This document shows positions 22,866 through 33,267 of a stretch of DNA of 64,000 nt, piece by piece. A program made the position numbers and the translations under genes. Source of the stretch: Tragulus kanchil (taxonomy: Eukaryota; Chordata; Mammalia; Artiodactyla; Tragulidae). Position 1 is the first letter of the stretch. Every line of letters begins with the position of its first letter. Location of the stretch: contig JAIOJX010000024.1 of NCBI GenBank assembly GCA_022376925.1, forward strand, positions 166,191,608 to 166,255,607, given 5' to 3'. The notes below the pieces were generated by a model. That model saw nothing but the letters and a program-made list of their open reading frames with translations. It was not told the DNA's origin and did not search any database.

Positions 22866-23075
22866 CGTATTTGTCAAACTCTCTGGATTTGAATCTCAAA
22901 CTTTATTTCATCCAAGCTCCTTCTTGGCAGCATAGGAAGCCTCTCCATGCCTCATCTTTTTCTGTATAAAGTAGGAGTTATAACAGTTCCTACCTTGGAA
23001 AGTGGTTTATATTGTGTAATGCATATAGCATGTGTAGTGTGCTGGGTACAGCCTTTAGTGAGTATTAGCCCTTGG
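22866..23075 (+). mobile_element. MIR SINE
   Basis: Forward MIR, moderately diverged: CTCTGGATTTGAATCTCA, then CCTCATCTTTTTCTGTATAAAGT and a GTGCTGGGTACAGC block. Confidence 0.65.
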
Positions 23076-23739
23076 TTTTATTTTTGTTATGATTTTTTAA
23101 AAAGAAAGATATCAAAAGCCAAATCTGGAACCCCAAGGCAAAGATTATTTTGATCAAAGACAAAACAATTGTATTTCGTTCAGGGGTTTGTTTCAAAATA
23201 TCTGCCAGATATTAACAAAATAAAAAGTGAAATATGCATAAAGACTGAGAGAAAATAAACCAAAATATCCAGTGACTTTCTATTAGTGATGCAATTGTGG
23301 TAAAATGTTGTTTGTTTTCTTTATACTTTTTTTAAAGTCCAAATTTTCTGCAGGCACATATTACTTTTATAGTCAAGAAAAATCATTGGACTTTATGAAT
23401 ATTCATATACACGATTATCAGATGACAGCATGTGGACTTTAACCTCTCCCCTCAAAATCCTCATTTGACCTTATCTTTGCCAGATCTTCTGGTTAAATAC
23501 GGCACTTAATGACTGGAGAAATGCTAAAAGAGTGAATGAATATGTGCTGAACATGTGAAGTTAGTGATACCTATTTTGGAGAGCTCTGTTCCATTTTTGA
23601 AATGTTAAAATACCAAAATATAAAAATATCATCCTTTCAAAAATGATCAAATATTAGCACTTAGTCCTTTTGGCTTCAGATACTTTATCTAAGTAAAATA
23701 TATAGAATATTACAGATAAAATTCAGGTTCCCTTTGTTT
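23076..23739. other. AT-rich intergenic DNA
   Basis: No gene or repeat identified. Confidence 0.45.
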
Positions 23740-24370
23740 TCCTTTCCAAGTTCTGTCCCCTGTCTATCTCCATGCTGGGCATTGTTATGAATTCAGTATG
23801 TACCATTTCAGTCTATATTTTGTATTTTATTTGCATGTATATTCTCTATAAATAGTAGACAGTGTTGTTTTACAAGCTTTGTAGTATTTACAAATTTTTC
23901 CATAGCTTATAACTCAAATTATATTTTCTAGATAAGTGCTGTCTAATAAAAATGTAATATGAACCTCATATTAATTTAAAATTTTCTAATAGCCATATCT
24001 AAAAGCAAAAAGAATTAAATTTAGTATATATTTTATTTAATTCAATATATAGATAATATTATTATTCTAGTATATAGCTTTAGCCAGATTTCAAGTGCTT
24101 GTTAGCTAGTAGCTACCATATTGGAGAGCAAAATTCTAGATCTATTTATTGAAACACACTCAATTGTTGTGGAACATCTCAGATGGTATACTCATTCACT
24201 TATTAATGGACAGTTAGATTTATTTCCCTATGGCAAATAATGTTTCCTTAAGCATTTTTCTCTATATGAGTGAAATAAATAACCTGTTCATAAGAGTAAG
24301 CGTCTAATCATAAGATGTCCAAACTGCTGTCCATAGCAGTTATTCCAGTTTACATTCTTGACAACAGAGG
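23740..24370 (-). mobile_element. Old L1M 3' end split by a hAT element
   Basis: Reverse L1M-like 3' UTR/ORF2 end. The left part is 23740-23930 and the right part 24143-24370 (TTAATGGACAGTTAGATT, then TCCAAACTGCTGTCCATAG). The interruption is the element at 23935-24134. Confidence 0.5.
23935..24134. mobile_element. hAT-type non-autonomous DNA transposon
   Basis: A 200-base element with imperfect inverted ends (AGTGCTGTCTAATA at the left; TATTGGAGAGCAAAAT at the right). It is flanked by TCTAGATA at 23927-23934 and TCTAGATC at 24135-24142, an 8-base target duplication typical of hAT with one mismatch. The internal AGCTACCATATTGGAGAGC motif is common to a mammalian MER family that I cannot name with certainty. 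Confidence 0.6.
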
Positions 24371-24429
24371 CAAGAGGACTGAGAGCACTTGATCTACACA
24401 TCTTCACCAACAGACTCCTACCTCTAAAT

Positions 24430-24603
24430 CTTATTGATTAGGCAAGCTGTTTAATCTCTCCTTATCTATGAAATGAGACTAGTAAAAATACTACCTACCT
24501 CATTGTTGTTAGTAGCAGTTGAGTTAATATGTATAAAGACTGCACTTAGAACCATGCCTGGAAAATGGTAATTCCTCAATAAATGTAAGCTACTGTTGTC
24601 ATT
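24430..24603 (+). mobile_element. MIR SINE
   Basis: Forward MIR: TTTAATCTCTCCTTATC, ACTACCTACCTCATTGTTG, TTGAGTTAATATG and CTCAATAAATGTAAGC. Confidence 0.8.
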
Positions 24604-24605
24604 AT

Positions 24606-24705
24606 TTCATTTGTTTTCTCATAACTGCTCTATGACGTAAGCAGGATAGTCACTTTATTAGCAAGAAAAGAGGTTGGATAAAATCCAGTCCAGGTCTGAG
24701 ATTCA
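24606..24705 (-). mobile_element. MIR-like fragment
   Basis: Weak match to the reverse MIR core (CTCATAACTGCTCTATGACGT, then CTTTATTAGCAAGAAAAGAG). Repeated at about 25698-25797. Confidence 0.4.
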
Positions 24706-25133
24706 TTAAATGATTATTTATGGAGATTAAAAAGCTACAAAGGACCCTGACACAACTATGTGACAAAACAAAAGAGGGCAAGAATGCTTTCCTCTTACAT
24801 CCTGATATTCAGTAAGAATTTCAGTTCTGTCTGCCACCACTGTCACCAATATTGTTAGCCCTGCCACCTAATCAGTCCCATCATCTTACCCACTATTCCA
24901 TGGAGATCAGACATACATCAGCTGATGAAGATGATATCATACTGGATAATACTGACGTTGAGGGTTACATAATGCCTAGTGAGAATAAATTAGAGCCTAG
25001 TGTTGCAAGAGACGCCCCAAACCCAGGCAAGTAGGACAGATACTAGGATTGGAGAGGCTTTAGTTTTTCTACTTTAAATTCTTCTAAAATGTGTTCCTAT
25101 TTTCACTCATTGTGTATGGATTTTCCCTTAAAA
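24706..25133. other. Single-copy intergenic DNA
   Basis: Contains a 60-codon open frame at 24852-25034 without a recognised domain. It is repeated at 25944-26126 by duplication 9. Confidence 0.45.
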
Positions 25134-25416
25134 TTTTTTTTTTAAATTTTGGCCTCTTTTTTATTGATTTCTTAAATTTATTTTATTTTTCATCCATCTT
25201 TGTTCTTTGGAATGTGTGGGCCTCCCATTGCAGTGGCCTTTTTCCTTTCAGTGCACTGGCTCTGGGCGCATGCACTCCAGAGCGCTGACTCATAATTGGA
25301 CACACCGGTCCAGTCACTCTGCATGGCACATGGGATCTTCCCAGGCCACGGATTGAACCTGTGCCCCTTACGCTGCAAGGCAGACTCTTTACCTGCTGGA
25401 CCACCAGGGAAGCCCC
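25134..25416 (-). mobile_element. CHR-like tRNA-derived SINE
   Basis: Reverse copy with a T-rich tail, CATCCATCTTTGTTCTTTGG, AATTGGACACACCGGTCCAG, and a head ending CTGGACCACCAGGGAAGCC. It lacks most of the C-rich 3' segment seen in the 13.1 and 20.8 kb copies. Confidence 0.82.
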
Positions 25417-26225
25417 CAGTAGAATTTTTTGACGCATTTCCTGTGGTTGCTTTAAAGTCTGTGTGTGCACTTTCCATCACCTGGATCTCTTCCACTATTG
25501 AGTGCATTTTTCTTGAGAAACTTTATTTGTTTTGTTTTGTCATTTGTACATCCAGTGATGTTTATGATTGGCAACCAAACATTGAATTATAAAGGGTAGA
25601 ATATCTGTATTATATTATGTTTCTGAACAGTATTATTTTAGAAGGCAGTTAGTTTGGCTTGATCCAAACTCAGAACTCTGTCTTCCTGCCCTAGATATTT
25701 CATTTGTTTTCTCATAACTGCTCTATGACGTAAGCAGGATAGTCACTTTATTAGCAAGAAAAGAGGTTGGATAAAATCCAGTCCAGGTCTGAGATTCATT
25801 AAATGATTATTTATGGAGATTAAAAGCTACAAAGGACCCTGACACAACTATGTGACAAAACAAAAGAGGGCAAGAATGCTTTCCTCTTACATCCTGATAT
25901 TCAGTAAGAATTTCAGTTCTGTCTGCCACCACTGTCACCAATATTGTTAGCCCTGCCACCTAATCAGTCCCATCATCTTACCCACTATTCCATGGAGATC
26001 AGACATACATCAGCTGATGAAGATGATATCATACTGGATAATACTGACGTTGAGGGTTACATAATGCCTAGTGAGAATAAATTAGAGCCTAGTGTTGCAA
26101 GAGACGCCCCAAACCCAGGCAAGTAGGACAGATACTAGGATTGGAGAGGCTTTAGTTTTTCTACTTTAAATTCTTCTAAAATGTGTTCCTATTTTCACTC
26201 ATTGTGTATGGATTTTCCCTTAAAA

Positions 26226-26508
26226 TTTTTTTTTTAAATTTTGGCCTCTTTTTTATTGATTTCTTAAATTTATTTTATTTTTCATCCATCTTTGTTCTTT
26301 GGAATGTGTGGGCCTCCCATTGCAGTGGCCTTTTTCCTTGCAGAGCACTGGCTCTGGGCGCATGCACTCCAGAGCGCTGACTCATAATTGGACACACCGG
26401 TCCAGTCACTCTGCATGGCACATGGGATCTTCCCAGGCCACGGATTGAACCTGTGCCCCTTACGCTGCAAGGCAGACTCTTTACCTGCTGGACCACCAGG
26501 GAAGCCCC
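26226..26508 (-). mobile_element. CHR-like SINE (duplicate of 25134-25416)
   Basis: Member of duplication 9. It is closer to the other SINE copies than 25134-25416 at two positions near 26339-26344. Confidence 0.85.
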
Positions 26509-26779
26509 CAGTAGAATTTTTTGACGCATTTCCTGTGGTTGCTTTAAAGTCTGTGTGTGCACTTTCCATCACCTGGATCTCTTCCACTATTGAGTGCATT
26601 TTTCTTGAGAAACTTTATTTGTTTTGTTTTGTCATTTGTACATCCAGTGATGTTTATGATTGGCAACCAAACATTGAATTATAAAGGGTAGAATATCTGT
26701 ATTATATTATGTTTCTGAACAGTATTATTTTAGAAGGCAGTTAGTTTGGCTTGATCCAAACTCAGAACTCTGTCTTCCT

Positions 26780-28009
26780 TGTGGTAGATAGAAAATGATC
26801 TCCCTACTCAGTTTATTTAGCTCCCAGCTACCGTATAGTTCATGGCCCCTTCAGGTATTCCCCATACATGTGTAGTTTAGCGGTCATCCAAAGTTTTAGG
26901 CAGATTTGGTATGTATGTGGTCTGGGATCTCACCCTGCACAGCTCCCTCCCTTCCAGAATAATTCCTCTTAACTTTGTCAGTCCTGAACTGTGTCTGGTA
27001 TCTCAAATTAGTAAGACGGTAGCTTTCTGCTGCCAGAGGCAGGGGCCTGAAAACCTTCAAATCACACTCAGAAATTCTTTCCTGTAGTTTTGGTTTTGGT
27101 CGCTCTACGGTTCGTGTGTATAGTCCAGAGTTGACAATTACCATCAGAGGAGAGTCAGATCCACCGAGTCTTCCCTGTTTCTGAAGCTACAGTGCCCTGT
27201 CAAGGATCATTTAACTTAAAATGATCGCACCTCCCCCCATGATGTTTACCTACTGTGGAAACTGAATCCGAGGTGAACATACTTGTCAGCATTTGCAGTA
27301 TTTTCTCCCCTTCCGAAAATATTTGAACTTTTCCGTAATAAAATGTTTTTAAATGGAAAGATTACTTCGGGAGTGGTGCTGCTTACTTCCTATTATTTGA
27401 CAAAAGGAACAGCATATTTTGCTGTTCTACTTTTAATGATATTGAGACTGATCACTGTACCTGGTTGGTGACTTTCAGGCACTCCAGGCAGAAGGCAGTA
27501 CCAGGGAGAGTTGAAAGTAGACCATCTCTCAATGGGATATGTCATTGAACGTGCACATCTGTGGAGCAAAAGAAAAGAAAAGAAATTTTGATTTGGCAAA
27601 ATTATTTTCTGCCTTGCTAAGAAACCTGTGAACTCAGGTCAGGATAGAACAGAAACAAAATCACCCCATCACTAGGAGAAAACCCCAGAGAGCCTTTATA
27701 GAAGACCTGTCAGCAACATTATGGAACACTTAAAATCACTGGAGTTTAATAACAAGAATGGCCTCTTGGGGCCCCATAGTTCAATGCCATGACTCTCCTG
27801 CAGGATATGGTTTTACTTTCCTGTGCTACCTATTCTTTCCTCACTGATAGGATGACATCAATAATCCCAAAGGTCCCATACAACGCTAATAGTCTGTAAT
27901 TTATAGTCACCACCCCTTTCCAACTGAGCCCATTCCTTGAGTTCATAGCTGGACTACACTAAAGCATGGTTCTACTCTCTTCCACCCAGTATTCTTTCCA
28001 CAAGAATAA
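26780..28009. other. Single-copy intergenic DNA
   Basis: Nothing coding is recognised. A short (AAAAG)n-like run lies at about 27567-27588. The 82-codon minus-strand frame at 26896-27144 has no known domain. Confidence 0.5.
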
Positions 28010-28150
28010 AACATAACATTTATTCAGAATGCTGAATATTGTAAATAACATAGAATTTAACCTTTACTGTAACCTACTATAAGGCAGATACAACTCCATT
28101 TTTTAAATTACAAAACGAAGGCACAGAAAGCTAAACAAACATCTGCAAAA
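28010..28150 (-). mobile_element. MIR-like fragment
   Basis: Reverse MIR-like sequence (AACATTTATTCAGAATGCTG, AAGGCAGATACAACTCC, AAGGCACAGAAAGC). Repeated at about 29211-29351. Confidence 0.5.
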
Positions 28151-28154
28151 GATA

Positions 28155-29067
28155 TCTCTTCAAATATTTTATTTTACATTGGAGTATCACTGATTAACAA
28201 TATTGTGTTAGTTTCAGGTGTGTATACAGTGATTCAGTTATACATATATGTGTGTATATTCTTTTTCAAATTCTTTTTCCATTTAGATTATTTTAGAATA
28301 TTGAGCAGAGTTCCTTCTGCAATACAGGAAATCCTCCTTGTTTATCCATTTAAATATTGTAATATATATGTGTCAATCTCAAATTCCCAATCTAGCCCTT
28401 CCTCTACCTTTTCCTCCTGGTAACCATAAATTAGTTCTCTGAGTCTGTGAGTGTGTTCCAGTTTTGTAAGTAAGTTGATTTATGTCACTTATTTTAGATT
28501 CCATGTATAAGCAATATCATCTGTTATTGGTCTTTCTCTGACTTACTTCACATAGTATGAGAATCTCCTGCTCCATCCATGCTGCTGCAATTCTTTTATT
28601 TATTCTTTTTAGTGGCTGAGTAATTTTCCGTTTCATATATGTACTTCATCTTCTTCATCCATTCATCTATTAAAGGGTATTCAGGTTGTTTCCATGTCTT
28701 GGCTATTGTAAACAACACTGCAAAGCACATTGGGGTGTATGTATCCTTTCAAAGCATGTTTTTCCTGATATATCCCCAGTAGTGGGATTGTTGGATCATA
28801 TGGTAGCTCTGTCTTTAGGCTTCCAAGGAATCTATTTTCCAAAGTGCCTGCACCAACTTCCATTCCCACCAGCAGTGTGGGTGAGTTCCGTGTCCCATGC
28901 CACCTCTAGCATTTATTCTTTGGAGACATTTTCATGATGGCTATTCTTCCTGGTATAAGGTGATATCTCATTATGGTTTTGATTTGCATTTATATAATAG
29001 TTAGTGATTCTGAGCATCCTTACATGTATCTCTTGGCCATCTGTGTGTTGTCTTTGAGAAATGTCTT
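28155..29067 (-). mobile_element. L1 3' end, left part of the split near-full-length L1 (first copy)
   Basis: L1 3' UTR from about 28155, with the ORF2 C-terminus on the minus strand at 28681-28869 (LLGIYQEKHALKGYIH-like). This L1 continues across the BovB insertion at 36571. Further copies are at 29356-30278 and 31035-31377. Confidence 0.85.
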
Positions 29068-29355
29068 TTTTGAGCAATAGTCCCATACAACTAAACGTAA
29101 TTTATAGTCACCACCCCTTTCCAACTGAGCCCATTCCTTGAGTTCATAGCTGGACTACACTAAAGCATGGTTCTACTCTCTTCCACCCAGTATTCTTTCC
29201 ACAAGAATAAAACATAACATTTATTCAGAATGCTGAATATTGTAAATAACATAGAATTTAACCTTTACTGTAACCTACTATAAGGCAGATACAACTCCAT
29301 TTTTTAAATTACAAAACGAAGGCACAGAAAGCTAAACAAACATCTGCAAAAGATA

Positions 29356-30278
29356 TCTCTTCAAATATTTTATTTTACATTGGAGTATCACTGATTAACA
29401 ATATTGTGTTAGTTTCAGGTGTGTATACAGTGATTCAGTTATACATATATGTGTGTATATTCTTTTTCAAATTCTTTTTCCATTTAGATTATTTTAGAAT
29501 ATTGAGCAGAGTTCCTTCTGCAATACAGGAAATCCTCCTTGTTTATCCATTTAAATATTGTAATATATATGTGTCAATCTCAAATTCCCAATCTAGCCCT
29601 TCCTCTACCTTTTCCTCCTGGTAACCATAAATTAGTTCTCTGAGTCTGTGAGTGTGTTCCAGTTTTGTAAGTAAGTTGATTTATGTCACTTATTTTAGAT
29701 TCCATGTATAAGCAATATCATCTGTTATTGGTCTTTCTCTGACTTACTTCACATAGTATGAGAATCTCCTGCTCCATCCATGCTGCTGCAATTCTTTTAT
29801 TTATTCTTTTTAGTGGCTGAGTAATTTTCCGTTTCATATATGTACTTCATCTTCTTCATCCATTCATCTATTAAAGGGTATTCAGGTTGTTTCCATGTCT
29901 TGGCTATTGTAAACAACACTGCAAAGCACATTGGGGTGTATGTATCCTTTCAAAGCATGTTTTTTTCCCTGATATATCCCCAGTAGTGGGATTGTTGGAT
30001 CATATGGTAGCTCTGTCTTTAGGCTTCCAAGGAATCTATTTTCCAAAGTGCCTGCACCAACTTCCATTCCCACCAGCAGTGTGGGTGAGTTCCCCGTGTC
30101 GCCATGCCACCTCTAGCATTTATTCTTTGGAGACATTTTCATGATGGCTATTCTTCCTGGTATAAGGTGATATCTCATTATGGTTTTGATTTGCATTTAT
30201 ATAATAGTTAGTGATTCTGAGCATCCTTACATGTATCTCTTGGCCATCTGTGTGTTGTCTTTGAGAAATGTCTATTTA
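29356..30278 (-). mobile_element. L1 3' end (second copy)
   Basis: Duplicate of 28155-29067. It ends at TCTATTTA (30271-30278), where BovB begins. Confidence 0.85.
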
Positions 30279-31033
30279 GGTGGTAGTGTTCAGTCGCTAA
30301 GTCACATCCAACTGTTTGCAACCCCAGGGGACTGCAGCACACCAGGCTTCCCTGCCCTTCACTATATCCCAGAGCTTGCTCAAACTCATGTCCATTGAAT
30401 TGATGATGCCATCCATCTGTGTCATTCGCTTCTCCTCGGGCCCTCAATCTTTGCCAGCATTGGGATCTTTTCCAATGAGTTGTCTCCTTGTATCAGGTGG
30501 CCAAAGTATTGGAGCTTCAGCTTCAGTATCAGCCCTTCCAGTGAATATTCAGGATTGATTACCTTTATAAATGACTAGTTTGATCACCTTGCAGCCCAAG
30601 ATACTCTCAAGAGTCTTGTCCAGCATGACAGTTCAAAAGCATCAATTCTCCAGTGCTCAGCCTTTATGGTCTCACATCTGTACACAACTACTGGAAAGAC
30701 CGAGATTTGACTATATGGACATTTGTCGGCAAAATGATGTCTCTGCTTTTTAGTATGCTGTCTAAACTTGTCATAGCTTTCCTTCTAAGGAGCAAGTGTT
30801 TTTTAGTTTCATGGCTACAGTCACCATTCGTAGTGATTTTGGAGCACAAGAAAATAAAATCTGTCACTGTTTCCACTTTTTCCCCGTCTATTTGCCGTGA
30901 AGAGTTGGAACCTGATGCCATGGTCTTCATTTTTTTAATACTGAGTTTTGTTTTGTTTTTCCGTCTTGAGATATTCCTTTAATTTATTTGAGATCAAATT
31001 CTACTTCATTAAAGAATTATTAAACCTGGAGAC
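30279..31033 (-). mobile_element. BovB 3' part (first copy)
   Basis: BovB from its 3' terminus at 30279, including the minus-strand C-terminal fragment 30688-30930. The last about 85 bases (30948-31033) already belong to the retrocopy inserted in BovB. Confidence 0.88.
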
Positions 31034-31034
31034 T

Positions 31035-31377
31035 GGTGTATGTATCCTTTCAAAGCATGTTTTTTTCCCTGATATATCCCCAGTAGTGGGATTGTTGGAT
31101 CATATGGTAGCTCTGTCTTTAGGCTTCCAAGGAATCTATTTTCCAAAGTGCCTGCACCAACTTCCATTCCCACCAGCAGTGTGGGTGAGTTCCCGTGTCG
31201 CCATGCCACCTCTAGCATTTATTCTTTGGAGACATTTTCATGATGGCTATTCTTCCTGGTATAAGGTGATATCTCATTATGGTTTTGATTTGCATTTATA
31301 TAATAGTTAGTGATTCTGAGCATCCTTACATGTATCTCTTGGCCATCTGTGTGTTGTCTTTGAGAAATGTCTATTTA
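31035..31377 (-). mobile_element. L1 ORF2 3' end (third copy), left of the BovB insertion
   Basis: Ends with TCTATTTA at 31370-31377. The same octamer occurs at 36571-36578 where L1 resumes, consistent with the BovB target-site duplication. Confidence 0.85.
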
Positions 31378-32082
31378 GGTGGTAGTGTTCAGTCGCTAAG
31401 TCACATCCAACTGTTTGCAACCCCAGGCGACTGCAGCACACCAGGCTTCCCTGCCCTTCACTATATCCCAGAGCTTGCTCAAACTCATGTCCATTGAATT
31501 GATGATGCCATCCATCTGTGTCATTCGCTTCTCCTCGGGCCCTCAATCTTTGCCAGCATTGGGATCTTTTCCAATGAGTTGTCTCCTTGTATCAGGTGGC
31601 CAAAGTATTGGAGCTTCAGCTTCAGTATCAGCCCTTCCAGTGAATATTCAGGATTGATTACCTTTATAAATGACTAGTTTGATCACCTTGCAGCCCAAGA
31701 TACTCTCAAGAGTCTTGTCCAGCATGACAGTTCAAAAGCATCAATTCTCCAGTGCTCAGCCTTTATGGTCTCACATCTGTACACAACTACTGGAAAGACC
31801 GAGATTTGACTATATGGACATTTGTCGGCAAAATGATGTCTCTGCTTTTTAGTATGCTGTCTAAACTTGTCATAGCTTTCCTTCTAAGGAGCAAGTGTTT
31901 TTTAGTTTCATGGCTACAGTCACCATTCGTAGTGATTTTGGAGCACAAGAAAATAAAATCTGTCACTGTTTCCACTTTTTCCCCGTCTATTTGCCGTGAA
32001 GAGTTGGAACCTGATGCCATGGTCTTCATTTTTTTAATACTGAGTTTTGTTTTGTTTTTCCCGTCTTGAGATATTCCTTTAA

Positions 32083-32088
32083 TTTATT
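32083..32088 (-). promoter_or_regulatory. AATAAA polyadenylation signal of the transduced segment
   Basis: The reverse complement of TTTATT is AATAAA, lying about 24 bases upstream of the A-rich tail at 32048-32059, the usual spacing for cleavage and polyadenylation. Confidence 0.6.
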
Positions 32089-32665
32089 TGAGATCAAATT
32101 CTACTTCATTAAAGAATTATTAAACCTGGAGACTCCTATCAATGTAAGTCTCAGAGTACACTGAAGAACATATGAATTACTTTTGAATCTCTTTAGGTGA
32201 AGTGAACAAAATCTATTTATATAAACTTTATTAGCAAGTGAAGTGCAAGAGAAAGCTTTGAATGTTGCATTAACCAAAACAGAACAATAACAGCAAATTT
32301 AGTACTATGTTTCATATTTTTTAAATGCCAGCCAAATAAATTTAAAAATCAATCAGCTTAAGATGTATAACCTTTAGCTAGCTATCTGATTCTTCAAAAT
32401 AAAATCATGGTGTATTCTGCTTCTTAGGTAGAATAATTTCTTTTAACAAAACCTTCCAAATAACAGTATAAAGTCTGAAATTTTAATTTTGTTAATTTAT
32501 TTTATATTAGTCCATTTCTGTTACCTAAAATGAGCTTTCATCTCAGCTCCTTACTTAGAAAGTGTGTTTCACAACTTTTTTAAAAAATTTTAAATTTATT
32601 TTAGTGGAGCATTATTACTTTACAATATTGTGATAATTTTTGTCATACATCAGTAAGAATCAACC

Positions 32666-32763
32666 ATAGGAACACTTCACAATTTGCATGTCATCCTTGC
32701 ACGGGGGTCATGATAATCTCTGTATCATTCCAACTTTACTGTATGTGCCACTAAAGCTAGCAC
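32666..32763 (-). pseudogene. U6 snRNA pseudogene (5' end intact, fused to L1)
   Basis: The minus strand matches U6 from its first G at 32763 to about nucleotide 98. The central region with GCAAGGATGACATGCAAATT is clear. Substitutions and small deletions mark it as a pseudogene. U6 is the catalytic snRNA of the spliceosome, but this copy carries no upstream promoter elements in view: BovB abuts its 5' end. At the 3' end it joins L1 within a CCTAT-like overlap. Confidence 0.85.
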
Positions 32764-32985
32764 TGAATGTTGAGTTTCGAGCCAGCTTTTTCACTCTTTC
32801 ACCTTCATCAAGAGGATCTTTAGTTCCTCTTCACTTTCTGCCATTAGAGTGGTATCATCTGCATATCAGAGTCATTGATATTCCTCCCAGCAGTCTTGTT
32901 TCCAGCCTGGGATTCATCCAGCCAGGCATGTCACGTGATGTACTCTGCATAGAAGTTAAATAAGCAGAGTGACAATATAAAGCCT

Positions 32986-33155
32986 GTCTTGTGTGTGTGC
33001 TGTGCGTGTTAAGTCACTTCAGTTATGTCCAATTCTGTGTGACTATGGATTATAGCCTGCCAGATTTCTCTGTCCATGGAATTCTTCAGCCATACTGGAG
33101 TGGCTTGCCATGCCCTCCTCCAGGGGATCATCTGACTCCTTTCTCAACCTGAACC
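32986..33155 (-). mobile_element. Bov-tA/Bov-A SINE, truncated, inside BovB
   Basis: Reverse Bov-A body (TTAAGTCACTTCAGTTATGT, then ACTGGAGTGGCTTGCCATGC) and part of the tRNA-side sequence. It interrupts BovB between 32985 and 33156. Confidence 0.8.
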
Positions 33156-33267
33156 AGACAGATGTTCCATGTAAGTTTCTAACTGTTGCTTCTTGATCCA
33201 CATACAGGTTTCTCAAGAGACAGTTAAGGTGGTTTTATATTCTACCTCTCACAATTTTCCACATTTT

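Larger units (their letters stand above)
24605..26779. repeat. Direct duplication 9 (about 24605-25687 and 25697-26779)
   Basis: Displacement is 1092. Besides indels, the copies differ by clustered substitutions near 25247-25252 and 26339-26344. There copy 2 keeps the SINE consensus (CTTGCAGAGCAC) and copy 1 does not. The 9-base spacer is the only intervening sequence. Confidence 0.95.
27884..30271. repeat. Direct duplication 10 (about 27884-29069 and 29084-30271)
   Basis: Displacement is about 1201. The 29067-29095 junction holds a shortened, scrambled version of the sequence just before copy 1 (27884-27905). Copy 2 differs by T-run and C-run lengths near 29960 and 30092. Confidence 0.95.
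29936..32133. repeat. Direct duplication 11 (about 29936-31033 and 31035-32133)
   Basis: Displacement is 1099. The block crosses L1, BovB and the start of the chimeric retrocopy. The L1 segment shared with duplication 10 therefore exists three times. A G/C substitution is visible near 30329 and 31428. Confidence 0.95.
32048..32763 (-). mobile_element. Chimeric retrocopy: U6 snRNA + L1 3' end + about 520 bases + poly(A)
   Basis: Read on the minus strand it has four parts. A U6-like 5' part is at 32763-32666, the last L1 3'-UTR segment at 32665-32576, about 520 bases of non-L1 sequence follow, and an A-rich tail lies at 32059-32048. An AATAAA is at 32088-32083, about 24 bases before the tail. 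It lies in BovB, flanked by similar AAT..TGAGTTT sequences (32036-32047 and 32766-32777, 10 of 12 matches). The order fits template switching plus 3' transduction by L1. Confidence 0.75.
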
